From positions 62,001 to 126,000 of the forward strand of contig NZ_SMCS01000008.1 of assembly GCF_004342265.1 (NCBI RefSeq): DNA of 64,000 nt, read 5' to 3'. Below, piece after piece: positions 9,290 through 17,456 of this stretch (the first letter of the stretch is position 1; each line of letters begins with the position of its first letter). Below the pieces are notes generated by a model that had not been told where the DNA came from, did not search any database, and saw only the letters and a list, made by a program, of their open reading frames with translations. The translations under genes and the position numbers were made by a program. The stretch is from Luteibacter rhizovicinus (GTDB lineage: Bacteria > Pseudomonadota > Gammaproteobacteria > Xanthomonadales > Rhodanobacteraceae).

Positions 9290-9323
9290 CACAAAAAAAC
9301 CACCACGAGGGCGGTTTTTTGTG
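9290..9323. terminator. Bidirectional intrinsic terminator
   Basis: An inverted repeat with arms CACAAAAAA…CC and GG…TTTTTTGTG around a short loop (ACGAG). The A-run on one side and T-run on the other make it work for transcription in either direction. It separates the Rhs region from the gene at 9500. No gene ending right before it on the plus strand was found. Confidence 0.75.
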
Positions 9324-9499
9324 CTCGACGATCCATTCGGACGACATGTCGATAAAGGAGCGTTTCCAAGGCTTACGCCGGCAGGTGTAAGGACGCCCTC
9401 AGGCACAGTCCGTGCGACAGGATGCAAGTAATGTTGTGATCGCCGTCACCTTCCTGAGATAGGGTGCGGCGGCAACCTCCATCCTGCTAGGGGACTAAC

Positions 9500-9961
9500 A
9501 TGCGCAGCTCAATCCAGCTTTTGCTCGCCGGCCTGCTCTCACTGCCGATCATCGTCCTTCCCGCCATGGCGGATGGGGCGCCTCCGTCCACCGGTCTCGG
9601 ACAAGCGTGGCCCAATGCGGCCGATGTCAGCGCCAGTCCCCATTACCACGTCTATGTCTTCGAGCGTCTGGGCGTGCGCTATGTGCAGGTCAATGACCTC
9701 AACGGCACCGTGCATGGCGCATTTGCCTATTCAGGCAGCGACATTATGGGGTTGCCCATTGGCGTCGACGCGGCGCGTCTGGCCACACCCACCGAACCTC
9801 TGTCCGCGCCGCCAGCGACTGGCACCACCGCCGGCGAAATCGTCTATCGGGACGCCAGCGTGACGATTTCGGTGCAGCCTCAGGCCGATGGCACCGCCTT
9901 GATGCAAGCCGTCAGCAACGACTGCAAGAACCCCGCGGAGTGCAGTGTCCACTTCCAGTGA
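9500..9961 (+). CDS. Exported hypothetical protein, 153 residues
   Basis: The first 24 residues are a clear Sec signal peptide (LLLAGLLSLPIIVLPAMA, cut after AMADG or nearby). The mature part has a beta-rich look, VYVFERLGVRYVQVND in the first half, a Pro/Ala/Thr linker near residues 95-110 and two cysteines near the end (DCKNPAEC) that could form a disulfide. A GGGGA ribosome-binding motif lies six bases before the ATG. It stands alone, after a terminator and convergent with the MASE1 gene. I do not recognise the family; a periplasmic location is likely. Confidence 0.75.
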   Translation: MRSSIQLLLAGLLSLPIIVLPAMADGAPPSTGLGQAWPNAADVSASPHYHVYVFERLGVRYVQVNDLNGTVHGAFAYSGSDIMGLPIGVDAARLATPTEPLSAPPATGTTAGEIVYRDASVTISVQPQADGTALMQAVSNDCKNPAECSVHFQ

Positions 9962-9997
9962 CGGGGTCTCCATGACGAGCCGGAAGCCGTCCGGTCG

Positions 9998-10936
9998 TCA
10001 GCGGTGACTTGCGTCGGTCATGCCCGCACCCGCCGCGCGCGCTCTGGCGCGACGGGTGATGGGTACGCCCACCATCAGGGCACCGGAGATCGCAAACGCG
10101 AGCACGACCTGGGCGTGAATCATGGCCGGGTCCAGAAGGACGGTCGAGGTCGATGCCATGGCAATGCTGGCGAGCATGCCGGCGACGGCTCCGCCGTGCC
10201 AGCCATGCCGCAGGGTAAGGACGAGGACCGGCATGACCATGGCCATGCGACAAATCTGGAGCATGATCCCGTCCGAAGTGGATGCGAGCGCGGCCATGGC
10301 CAGCAGGGCAGGCGTGACGCCAAGCACCACCTCGATGGCGAGCGGGCTCGTCCGGACCAGCGACCACGTCACGCGTTCGTACCGCGCGGCGCGCTCGCGT
10401 AGCGCGAGTACCGTCGGGGTCAACGTCAGCGCCCCGAGGTAGGCACCCAGCAGGTAGGCAAAGAAATAAGGGACCACGGCGATTTCCGGCCAGGCCCCTG
10501 GCGGCGCCGTAGCCAGGGCAACCATCAGCGCGGCACAGGTAAGGACAGCGGTAAGCAGCGCGCAGACCACGGTGGCGGCCAGGATCATCGCCATATTGAG
10601 GTCGCCGTTGTCCCGGTACAGGTCCGCCTGTTGCTTGATCTTCGCGACGATGGGCATGCACACCACGATGAGCGGGATCGAGGCAACAAACGCCCAGGGC
10701 ACGCCGAAGTCCGGTATGTGAAGTGCGGCGCTTTCGACGACGGGAAGCGTCTCGCCGATGGCCAGCGCGGGCCAGAACCGTCTGGGGACAAGGAACAGGC
10801 AGGCCAGCCGCAGGCCGGCCGGAAGAATCCAGTGCGAGAACGAGAAGTATCGGGCCAGTTCATAGCAGGCGGCATAAGCGGCTGCCACGGCTGCCATGCG
10901 CGCCCAGGAAACGTGATTGCTGTTGGCTCCTTCCAC
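9998..10936 (-). CDS. MASE1-type integral membrane protein without an output domain
   Basis: About 312 residues and eight or so hydrophobic segments, matching the MASE1 sensor domain normally found at the N-terminus of histidine kinases and diguanylate cyclases. Here the chain ends after the membrane part (RARARAAGAGMTDASHR) with no kinase, GGDEF or EAL domain. I prefer the GTG at 10936 because AGGAGG precedes it by five bases; the GTG at 10942 overlaps that motif. It may act with a separate partner or be a truncated receptor. No signalling gene lies beside it. Confidence 0.75.
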   Translation of the reverse strand: MEGANSNHVSWARMAAVAAAYAACYELARYFSFSHWILPAGLRLACLFLVPRRFWPALAIGETLPVVESAALHIPDFGVPWAFVASIPLIVVCMPIVAKIKQQADLYRDNGDLNMAMILAATVVCALLTAVLTCAALMVALATAPPGAWPEIAVVPYFFAYLLGAYLGALTLTPTVLALRERAARYERVTWSLVRTSPLAIEVVLGVTPALLAMAALASTSDGIMLQICRMAMVMPVLVLTLRHGWHGGAVAGMLASIAMASTSTVLLDPAMIHAQVVLAFAISGALMVGVPITRRARARAAGAGMTDASHR

Positions 10937-10975
10937 ACTCACCTCCTGGGTTCTGCGAAAAGCACGCTGTCTGGG

Positions 10976-10997
10976 GGATCCGGATCCGGATCCGGAT
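10976..10997. repeat. Simple hexamer repeat (GGATCC, 3.7 units)
   Basis: Three full and one partial copy of the hexamer GGATCC in direct tandem, 35-60 bases upstream of the MASE1 start. Each unit is itself a palindrome. Such tracts can change length by slippage; being a multiple-of-six tract in a leader, it could alter promoter spacing of the MASE1 gene. Confidence 0.8.
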
Positions 10998-11475
10998 TTG
11001 TTTATGGCGCGATGGAGCTGCTCGGGTCGCTGTCGCGGCCCCGCATCCTTGCCAGTCTGGCCTTAACGAGCGCCATGACGTCGCCAACTCCTTAGCAGTT
11101 TTTATAACTTTGCCGATTCGGCGCCCAGCAATATGGCTGTCGCCGGTAACGGCGGTCGGGATCGGCTGTTGACTACCAGCGTTAATTCGAGGGTGCCGAC
11201 CCACGGCAGGAACCAAACTGTAGCACCACCCCATAACGCAGCGGCAGTGCAGGGGTCCAAGTCCCCAATCCCGCCCTGGGATCGCGGGCCTCCACAGCCC
11301 GCCCGCCACCGGTTTTGTGCAGGGCGCGCCAGAGCGCGATCCGAAGCGAAACAACACGCGGACGATTCCATGTCCCTCTAGTCCATGCCTCTCTAGTTTG
11401 TGCGAACGGATTCTGTCAGCAGCGATGGCGGCAAGATGACCTGTACGGTGGGTTTAACCCGCGCTTGCGGGCATC
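10998..11475. other. Intergenic region between divergent MASE1 and rhtA
   Basis: About 480 bases with no convincing gene. It holds the promoters of both divergent neighbours. Just before the rhtA start, bases 11452-11471 contain two G/C-rich inverted words (GGGTTTAACCC and CCGCGCTTGCGGG) that may form a leader hairpin or operator. Minus-strand frames around 11102-11371 stay open but look like non-coding GC-driven frames. Confidence 0.45.
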
Positions 11476-12396
11476 ATGAGTGCCCTTTCCTTCTCGCTGC
11501 GACTCTCCCCCATGTCCTCACGCGCCACCGTTGCCCCGGTCCTGCTAGCGGTTAGCGTGTTGTTGATCAGCATGGTCTCGTACCAGTGTGGGGCGGCTCT
11601 GGCCAAGCAATTGTTTCCGCTGGTTGGCGCGCAGGGGGCGACCGCGTTCCGGTTGGGCCTGGGGGCGTTGATCCTGTTGCTGCTGCGGCGGCCATGGCGA
11701 TCGTCGCGGCAGGCGAGCGACTGGCGCGCGCTATGGGGTTACGGCCTCTCGATGGGGGCGATGAACCTGGTGTTCTATATGTCGCTGCGCACGATCCCTC
11801 TGGGTATCGCGGTAGCGCTGGAATTCACCGGGCCGCTGGTACTCGCGCTGTTCGGTTCGCGCCGGTTGCTGGATTTCGTCTGGATCGCGCTGGTGGTGGC
11901 GGGACTTGCCTTGCTGCTGCCGCTGCGCGGACAGGTGCAGACGCTCGACCCGGTGGGGGTGATGTATGCGCTGGCCGCCGGGGTGGGTTGGGCGCTGTAT
12001 ATCGTGTTCGGGCAGAAGGCGGGAGCGACCTATGGCGCGGACGCGGTGACGCTGGGTACTTCGATCGCGGCGCTGGTGGCGATTCCGTTCGGGGTGGCGC
12101 ATGCCGGCACCGCCTTGTTCTCGCCAGCGTTGCTGCCTCTGGCACTTGGTGTGGCCGTACTCAGTTCCGCGTTGCCCTATTCGTTGGAAATGATCGCATT
12201 GACCCGGCTGCCGGCTCGCACGTTCGGCACCTTGTTGAGTATCGAGCCAGCCGTCGCCGCGGTGGCTGGCGTGGTTTTCCTGGGCGAGCATCTGAGCGTG
12301 CTGCAATGGCTGGCGATTGTGGCGATCATCGTGGCGGCAGCGGGCACAGCCCTGAGCGTACGCCGGGCGCTGGTCTCCGAGCCTTTGGCGAATTGA
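11476..12396 (+). CDS. rhtA: Threonine/homoserine exporter RhtA (EamA/DMT family)
   Basis: A 306-residue inner-membrane protein with ten hydrophobic segments in two EamA halves. It follows E. coli RhtA closely: QCGAALAKQLFPLVGAQG near the start, IPLGIAVALEFTGPL and PYSLEMIALTRLPARTFGTL are nearly the same as in that protein. RhtA exports threonine, homoserine and related compounds using the proton gradient. Starting at the internal ATG at 11512 would give 294 residues, the E. coli length; neither start has a strong ribosome-binding site. It is a single-gene unit. Confidence 0.9.
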   Translation: MSALSFSLRLSPMSSRATVAPVLLAVSVLLISMVSYQCGAALAKQLFPLVGAQGATAFRLGLGALILLLLRRPWRSSRQASDWRALWGYGLSMGAMNLVFYMSLRTIPLGIAVALEFTGPLVLALFGSRRLLDFVWIALVVAGLALLLPLRGQVQTLDPVGVMYALAAGVGWALYIVFGQKAGATYGADAVTLGTSIAALVAIPFGVAHAGTALFSPALLPLALGVAVLSSALPYSLEMIALTRLPARTFGTLLSIEPAVAAVAGVVFLGEHLSVLQWLAIVAIIVAAAGTALSVRRALVSEPLAN

Positions 12397-12529
12397 GCGG
12401 ACGACCCGGACCTTTTACTTCCTGTCCAGCGTTTATGGGCGCTATCGCGCCGCGTCGGATGTACTGCCGCTGGCTTCATGAGTGTGGTCTTGCCCGTCAA
12501 AACAAGACCGGGCGCTACGTGGCGATTAG

Positions 12530-12715
12530 TTATCGATCGAGAACGTAATCGCGATACTTCGTGCCCTGGATGAATCCGATGTCGTAGCCATACATCCACA
12601 AAGGCAAAAAGTCGCCGCCAGAATCTCCCGAGCGTGCCAGCGACACGTCGTTCGTTATTGCGTCCAACTTGTCTCCCCATGTTCGTCCATGGTGCCCGGA
12701 GGTGCCAGCTTGCCG
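12530..12715 (-). pseudogene. 3' remnant of an unidentified gene
   Basis: The minus-strand frame ending at the TAA at 12530-12532 reads as good protein for about 60 codons, including RTWGDKLDAITNDV, SGDSGGDFLPLWMYGYD and GTKYRDYVLDR, then meets a TAG at 12716-12718 with no start codon after it. The C-terminal residues look like a folded enzyme end. The piece lies immediately behind the stop of the 12729-14051 gene in another frame. I read it as the surviving 3' end of a deleted gene, perhaps an effector whose partner was the upstream gene, but the family is unknown to me. Confidence 0.5.
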
Positions 12716-12728
12716 CTATGGACCGAGT

Positions 12729-14051
12729 TCAGATGCCCTTGGGCAGCGGCCATCTCTCGTGCCAATCCGAATCTTCATCATGCGATCCCATGAGAAGACT
12801 GCGATTGTCCGGCGACAGTCTCAGTGCGCGATCATCGGCCACGTGCATCCAATCCGGTCGCTGAGCCAGCCGCTCGGACAGAGTGCGGCCATCGGCGCGC
12901 GTTTCACGTAACCACAGTATGGTCGCGCCAAGGCGAAGACTGGCGGCAGCGTCCTGTTGTCGATTCAGGTATCTGCTGAAGACCGGCGGCGGCATTTGTA
13001 TAAGTACGCTACCGGCCGAATTGGATATCCAATCGAATACATCGGGCGCTGTGCTCATCGGATTGGCAGGGAAGCGGCGATCGGCTATCAACTGCTTGCG
13101 CGTCGCGTCCGCGCAGTAGGCGGCGTAAGCCGGTGCGCCCAAACGCAGCGTACCCTTGCTCGATAGCATCCAGCGCCTGTACCAGGGCGTATCCATATCC
13201 AGTAAACCGGATCCAAGCAACATCCCGAATTCCGACTGCATGCTGGCGCACATATCCAGATCGTCGGTGATGATTGGTGCAAAGGCCGTGGCGCAACTTT
13301 CCGGGAGGGCTTGCTCAGGCGGTACCTCATCCAGCATTTGCAGGAAAAGCTGGGTGGCGCTACGCAACCGGGCGGCCATGATCATTGTGCCGATAAGGGT
13401 ATTGCTATGTGCGTGGAGACGGCGCGTCGTGAGTACATTGGTGCATATGCGATCAAGTGCATGCGGCTCGTTGCCATCGACAAAATCCAGTGCGGCGGCG
13501 CTCGACCACAATCCCATTGAGTGGCCGTAGGCAGGGATGGACATAAGAGGATGCGCCGGCAAGTCGCTCCACGTGTAGTCATAACGGTTAAGCGCTTCAT
13601 CGCGCTCAAGCCGCACGCGATGCTTGATCAGTACGGCACGTAACGCTTCGCGGTTTGCACGGACCTTGCCCAGGCAATCGACTTCGCGTGTCGCGCAGAG
13701 CACATTCTTGTCTTTACCTAACGGTTCCAGAGCCGGAAAAGGCGGACTGGCTGTCGGTGCGGGGACGGACAAGATGTCATTCTTCGGCAGGCTGACCACC
13801 CAGGCACGCGCATGCTCGCTATCTTTCGCATAAAGCGAGTCGAGCTGGTCGTAGGGGACGTCAAAGTTAGTAAACCATTGCAGGGGAAAGGCATTGCTTC
13901 CCTGTTTGGGTTTTAAGTCCACGTGAAGCGTGAACAGCGCCCGGGCCTGTTCTTCAGTCGGCGGCCGCAAGCGCCCCCACGCAAAAGCGGCAATGAGCAA
14001 GAAAGCCAAACCCGCCACCAGACAAGCCAGTCCCACCAGCATTCGCTTCAT
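12729..14051 (-). CDS. Membrane-anchored hypothetical protein, 440 residues
   Basis: An N-terminal hydrophobic segment (LACLVAGLAFLLIAAFAWG, residues 8-26) anchors a large soluble part that should face the periplasm. The body is alpha-helical in character, with paired cysteines (VLCATREVDCLG near residue 120; others near 200, 250 and 310). I recognise no catalytic motif. Its codon use fits the genome. It is followed by a gene remnant on the same strand. A role as an anchored periplasmic immunity-like protein for a lost effector is only a possibility suggested by that neighbour. Confidence 0.7.
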   Translation of the reverse strand: MKRMLVGLACLVAGLAFLLIAAFAWGRLRPPTEEQARALFTLHVDLKPKQGSNAFPLQWFTNFDVPYDQLDSLYAKDSEHARAWVVSLPKNDILSVPAPTASPPFPALEPLGKDKNVLCATREVDCLGKVRANREALRAVLIKHRVRLERDEALNRYDYTWSDLPAHPLMSIPAYGHSMGLWSSAAALDFVDGNEPHALDRICTNVLTTRRLHAHSNTLIGTMIMAARLRSATQLFLQMLDEVPPEQALPESCATAFAPIITDDLDMCASMQSEFGMLLGSGLLDMDTPWYRRWMLSSKGTLRLGAPAYAAYCADATRKQLIADRRFPANPMSTAPDVFDWISNSAGSVLIQMPPPVFSRYLNRQQDAAASLRLGATILWLRETRADGRTLSERLAQRPDWMHVADDRALRLSPDNRSLLMGSHDEDSDWHERWPLPKGI

Positions 14052-14261
14052 TGCCGCCCCTTCCCCATTTCCCCGACCTGATTCTAGCGGTATCGTCCGG
14101 TAGTCTGGGCAGGCGGATGGAAAGGGTCGGCATCAGCGAACGAGGTAGTCAATGAGGACTAGCGGTCTCTGGCTCGTCTCTCCCTAAACGGCGTTGATTT
14201 CCTCTGAGTGCACGTACCACTTTCAGGCGCCGTATCCGAACCTCTCGTTGGTGCAGTCAAC

Positions 14262-14675
14262 CTAACGTTCAGTCTGCCATTCGAACGTCGGCAGCACGCC
14301 TTTCACCTGGTAGATCCCATAGGGGCCGTTGACAGATTCGTAGACGCCGCTTGGTGTTCGTTTCAGAAAAAATACGTAAATACGGCCGTTCTCACAGCAA
14401 AGTGGCGCGAATTCGGCAATGCCGTTGTCATACGACACGCTGACATTTTCGATTTTTTCACCCTTCAAGGGCGTGTCCACATGCACTAGGGCGATATGGC
14501 TGGAGTTGGGCTCTCTCGGATCAACATAATCGAGCTGTCTTACCGTGCCGATGAATACGGCATCGGCATCGGCAACCTTCTTTTCCAGGGAATGCTCGAC
14601 TACCTGATTGGCGCTTATGCTCGTCGATGCGACGAGGAACGAGGTTGTAGCAAGGATAGAAATCAATGGGTGCAT
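14262..14675 (-). CDS. Exported candidate immunity protein for the zincin toxin
   Basis: A 137-residue protein starting MHPLISILATTS, with a Sec signal peptide cut near SISANQ. The mature part carries two adjacent cysteines (PLCCENGRIYVFFL) and a beta-rich pattern. The ATG at 14675 lies inside the end of the toxin gene, so the two frames overlap by 13 bases and are probably translationally coupled; a TTG at 14687 would add four residues. A secreted or periplasmic protein here fits an immunity factor that blocks a metallopeptidase toxin outside the cytoplasm. The family is not recognised; function is inferred from position. Confidence 0.65.
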   Translation of the reverse strand: MHPLISILATTSFLVASTSISANQVVEHSLEKKVADADAVFIGTVRQLDYVDPREPNSSHIALVHVDTPLKGEKIENVSVSYDNGIAEFAPLCCENGRIYVFFLKRTPSGVYESVNGPYGIYQVKGVLPTFEWQTER

Positions 14676-15622
14676 AACATTCCACAATCCGTGATCGCTT
14701 TACTTTCAACGTGGTTCGGCTCGGGTGCGCGCTGGCCGGCGCCAGGTATCTGAGCCCTCGCTTCGTTCTCGTTAATTACCGCGTTTCCACTATCCATGCC
14801 GATTGTCATGGGCGCGCCGTGACCTACGATTTCGTGGGTAAGAATATCTGCGGGAGTATCGCGGAGCTGGCCGCCACTAATGTCTTTAAGAGACGTGTTT
14901 GCATTGCCTGAAATAGTTATTGCTACGCTGCCATCCGCTCTAAGGACTGTCATTCCACCCCCGCTGTCCCGATCGACATCGACTATGACGCCATTTGCAT
15001 CAGGCGCAGTACTTGAAATATCTGCCACATTGCTTGTTGACGCGTTGATCATGCCGACAAGTTTAGACGAGTAGTAGCTCGATCCGTTCGGATTGATGGG
15101 AGCCGTCGTTGCAACGAGTTGGTCATTTTTGTCGAATGCGAACTGGGTTGCGGAGTTGGCGTTTATATCCGCTGCAAGATTGACGTTGTTCGAAGAATGG
15201 ACTGAGGTTACTACCCTCCCATCTAAATCGATGTTTGTTAGCGGATTATTATTCGTATATGCGTTTCGATTAAAGCTAAAAATATTGCCTGGCAAAAATC
15301 CCGCCGGATCGATACTAAGGAATCGTCCGATGGATGGATCGAAGTATCGAGCTTGCATGTAGACCAATGCCGTATCGTCGTCGTTGAAGTGGCCGGAAAA
15401 GCCTGGGCCGCTCAGGCCGCCTCCCAACACTGCAGTTCCGTACGGTTTGTAGTCGAATATTGCCGTAGTCGCTCCGTTGCCATCTGTTTCTGTAAGGGGC
15501 GTTCCCCGAGGGTCGGTGTAAAAGTAGGTGACCTTTTCCTGCGCATAAGCGCTTGGCGTTAGACACATAAATGCAATCCAGAGCTTGATTGGATTTGACT
15601 TTAACCAGCATTGAAAGAACAC
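14663..15622 (-). CDS. Exported Rhs-core protein with zincin metallopeptidase toxin end
   Basis: A 319-residue protein from a GTG preceded by AGGGG. Residues 10-27 are an export signal ending SAYA. Residues 31-136 form one Rhs core (ALVYMQARYFDPSIGRFLS, NIDLDG). The tip holds HEIVGH at 263-268, the HExxH zinc site, followed by NENEAR (284-289), which could give the third ligand as in M91-type toxin peptidases. I infer a peptidase toxin, exported as a stand-alone module without its own YD shell. It is organised like the nuclease toxin at 2281-3276 and followed by an overlapping candidate immunity gene. Its base composition is lower in GC than its neighbours, which suggests transfer. Confidence 0.75.
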   Translation of the reverse strand: MFFQCWLKSNPIKLWIAFMCLTPSAYAQEKVTYFYTDPRGTPLTETDGNGATTAIFDYKPYGTAVLGGGLSGPGFSGHFNDDDTALVYMQARYFDPSIGRFLSIDPAGFLPGNIFSFNRNAYTNNNPLTNIDLDGRVVTSVHSSNNVNLAADINANSATQFAFDKNDQLVATTAPINPNGSSYYSSKLVGMINASTSNVADISSTAPDANGVIVDVDRDSGGGMTVLRADGSVAITISGNANTSLKDISGGQLRDTPADILTHEIVGHGAPMTIGMDSGNAVINENEARAQIPGAGQRAPEPNHVESKAITDCGMLCTH

Positions 15623-15824
15623 CCGGGCCCCTTTTTTACCTGGTGTTAGCCAACTTCCTGCGCAGAAAGCCAGGCCTGTATCCGTAAAGTATTAACCTTC
15701 TTCTATCATGAGGCCAAGCTTTCTTCATAGTGCCTCGGCTGACTGCGTGCGGTGTTGGAACTGACAATCTGGCCAGTTAAATCAGAGGTCGAACGATTGT
15801 GTCCGCGCTTGTAACCTTCGGGTG

Positions 15825-16118
15825 TTACTGAAGTTGCACTCCCGTATCGCGCGTGACACTCAAGCTCATCGCCCGATAAAGCTCTGTCACCTCGTCGATA
15901 AGATTCCGCAGCAAACGCGCGGTCTGCGCGACGGAACCTTCTTCCGCATCGATCATCGGCACATCGATCAACAGATCGGTGGCGCCGCGCATGCCGGAAA
16001 GGTGTTCGGTGATTCTCTCGTGGATATCGCCAAGACGCACTTTGCGTTCGCCTTTGCAGAGCGGGCAGGCGACGGGGATATCGTGGGTGGTGATGATGGT
16101 GGAACTGTGCTTACTCAT
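15825..16118 (-). CDS. Small hypothetical protein with CPLC zinc knuckle
   Basis: A 97-residue soluble protein. CPLCKG at residues 18-23 resembles one half of a zinc ribbon of the DnaJ central-domain kind, although only one pair of cysteines is present, so metal binding may need a dimer. The remainder is helical (TARLLRNLIDEVTELYRAM). No partner gene adjoins it. Codon use is typical for the genome, which supports a real gene; its function is unknown. Confidence 0.6.
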   Translation of the reverse strand: MSKHSSTIITTHDIPVACPLCKGERKVRLGDIHERITEHLSGMRGATDLLIDVPMIDAEEGSVAQTARLLRNLIDEVTELYRAMSLSVTRDTGVQLQ

Positions 16119-16259
16119 GGCGGCATCCTCTTCCGTGGGATGACCGCCACCCGCGGGGCGCGGGTGGCGGGCGTGCCGAGATAGCCTTACCGGTGCAACT
16201 GAAACCGGCCGGACCGAAGTCCGCCCGACACGCCCGCCTCAAAAAAGGCGAGCTTAGAC

Positions 16260-16300
16260 GACGCGAAAAAGCAGCGTTTGAGACGATACTTTTTCGCGTC
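16260..16300. repeat. 12-bp perfect inverted repeat in the gap before the LysR gene end
   Basis: GACGCGAAAAAG at 16260-16271 is repeated in reverse complement at 16289-16300 around a 17-base loop. It lies in the 314-base gap 16119-16431 between two minus-strand genes, which otherwise contains a shorter hairpin near 16233-16252 and no gene. The A/T run is inside the stem, so it is not a standard terminator. It could be an RNA hairpin in the leader of the 15825-16118 gene or a protein site. Confidence 0.6.
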
Positions 16301-16431
16301 AGTTGCAAAGCACAGGAGGCTATTCCCGATCGCCGATGTGCGGCGACGCGAAGAGAATCGCGGCAAGGAAGCGAAGGGTCAACCCGTTGGGGATTTATCT
16401 CGCGAATTTTCAGATTAGTCTGAGTGGTGGC

Positions 16432-17328
16432 TCAGTCCTTGAACAACCGCGCGCACACGAAATCCACGAACACACGAATCTTCGGCGACAGTTGCCGGCT
16501 GGAAGGCCATAGCACCCAGAAGCGGCCTTCATCGGCGGGAAGATTCAGCGGTACGTGTTTCAGTGTGCCGTCCGCGATCGCGCTGCGGGCAAGGAAGTCC
16601 GGCATGTAGCCAAGGCCCAGACCTTCGACGGTGACCGCGCGTATCGCTTCCATGTTGCTGCATGTCAATGGGCTGTTTGCCTGCGTGCCGGGGCTGGCGT
16701 CGGCGAAGGGCCAGCCACGGATTTTGCCGCTGGTGGGAAAGCGGAATTGCAGACACGCGTGGTTGGCGAGGTCGGCGATGTTCTTCGGCATGCCGTGTAT
16801 GGCGAGATACGCCGGCGCGGCGCACAACACGAAGCGGAACGGTCCCAGCAATCGGGACATCAATCGCGAGTCGGGCAGGTCGCCGCTGCGAATGACGGCG
16901 TCGAAGCCATCTTCGATGATGTCGACGAGGCGGTCGCTGAAGTCCAGATCGAGTTCGACATCCGGATACAGGCGATGGAATTCCGCGATGTGCGGAACGA
17001 GGAAGCGGTAGCCGATGGTGGGCAGACTGACGCGCAGACGTCCGCGCGGCGTCTGCGCCGCTTCGGACACCATGGCTTCGGCGTCGTGCAGGTCGTCCAG
17101 TACTTTCCGGCAGCGTTCGTAGAAGAGGCAGCCCTCGTCGGTGAGGCGAACCGTTCGGGTACTGCGCTGGAACAGGCGGACGCCGAGCGTCTTTTCCAGT
17201 TTGGCCACGGTCTTGCCGACAGCCGATGCCGAGACGCCCAGATGGCGCGCGGCGCCGACAAAGCTGAGCGACTCCGCTGTCTGGACGAAGGTAACGATGC
17301 GGGCCAGGTTTTCGGCGGACGGATTCAA
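16432..17328 (-). CDS. LysR-family transcriptional regulator
   Basis: A 298-residue regulator. Residues 8-66 form the winged helix-turn-helix (FVGAARHLGVSASAVGKTVA, LFQRSTRTVRLTDEG) and residues 90-295 the periplasmic-binding-like effector domain (GRLRVSLPTIGYRFLVPHIA). It is of the CrgA/DmlR-like group. It is divergent from the MFS exporter gene with about 130 bases between the start codons, the usual layout of a LysR protein controlling its neighbour in response to that transporter's substrate. The ligand cannot be told. Confidence 0.9.
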   Translation of the reverse strand: MNPSAENLARIVTFVQTAESLSFVGAARHLGVSASAVGKTVAKLEKTLGVRLFQRSTRTVRLTDEGCLFYERCRKVLDDLHDAEAMVSEAAQTPRGRLRVSLPTIGYRFLVPHIAEFHRLYPDVELDLDFSDRLVDIIEDGFDAVIRSGDLPDSRLMSRLLGPFRFVLCAAPAYLAIHGMPKNIADLANHACLQFRFPTSGKIRGWPFADASPGTQANSPLTCSNMEAIRAVTVEGLGLGYMPDFLARSAIADGTLKHVPLNLPADEGRFWVLWPSSRQLSPKIRVFVDFVCARLFKD

Positions 17329-17456
17329 GCGTCAGATTCCGGTATGCGTGGAATTCGGGGCTGATTATCTTCGATTGCGGCATCCGTAGCATGGACGCAA
17401 CCCTGGGCCGTCCACAAGACCGGCCCCGCCGATGCCCTCTACGCGACCGGATTCCC

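Noticed and set aside
11102-11371. 89-codon minus-strand frame upstream of rhtA
   Set aside because: Composition is like translated non-coding GC-rich DNA and no start signal is present.
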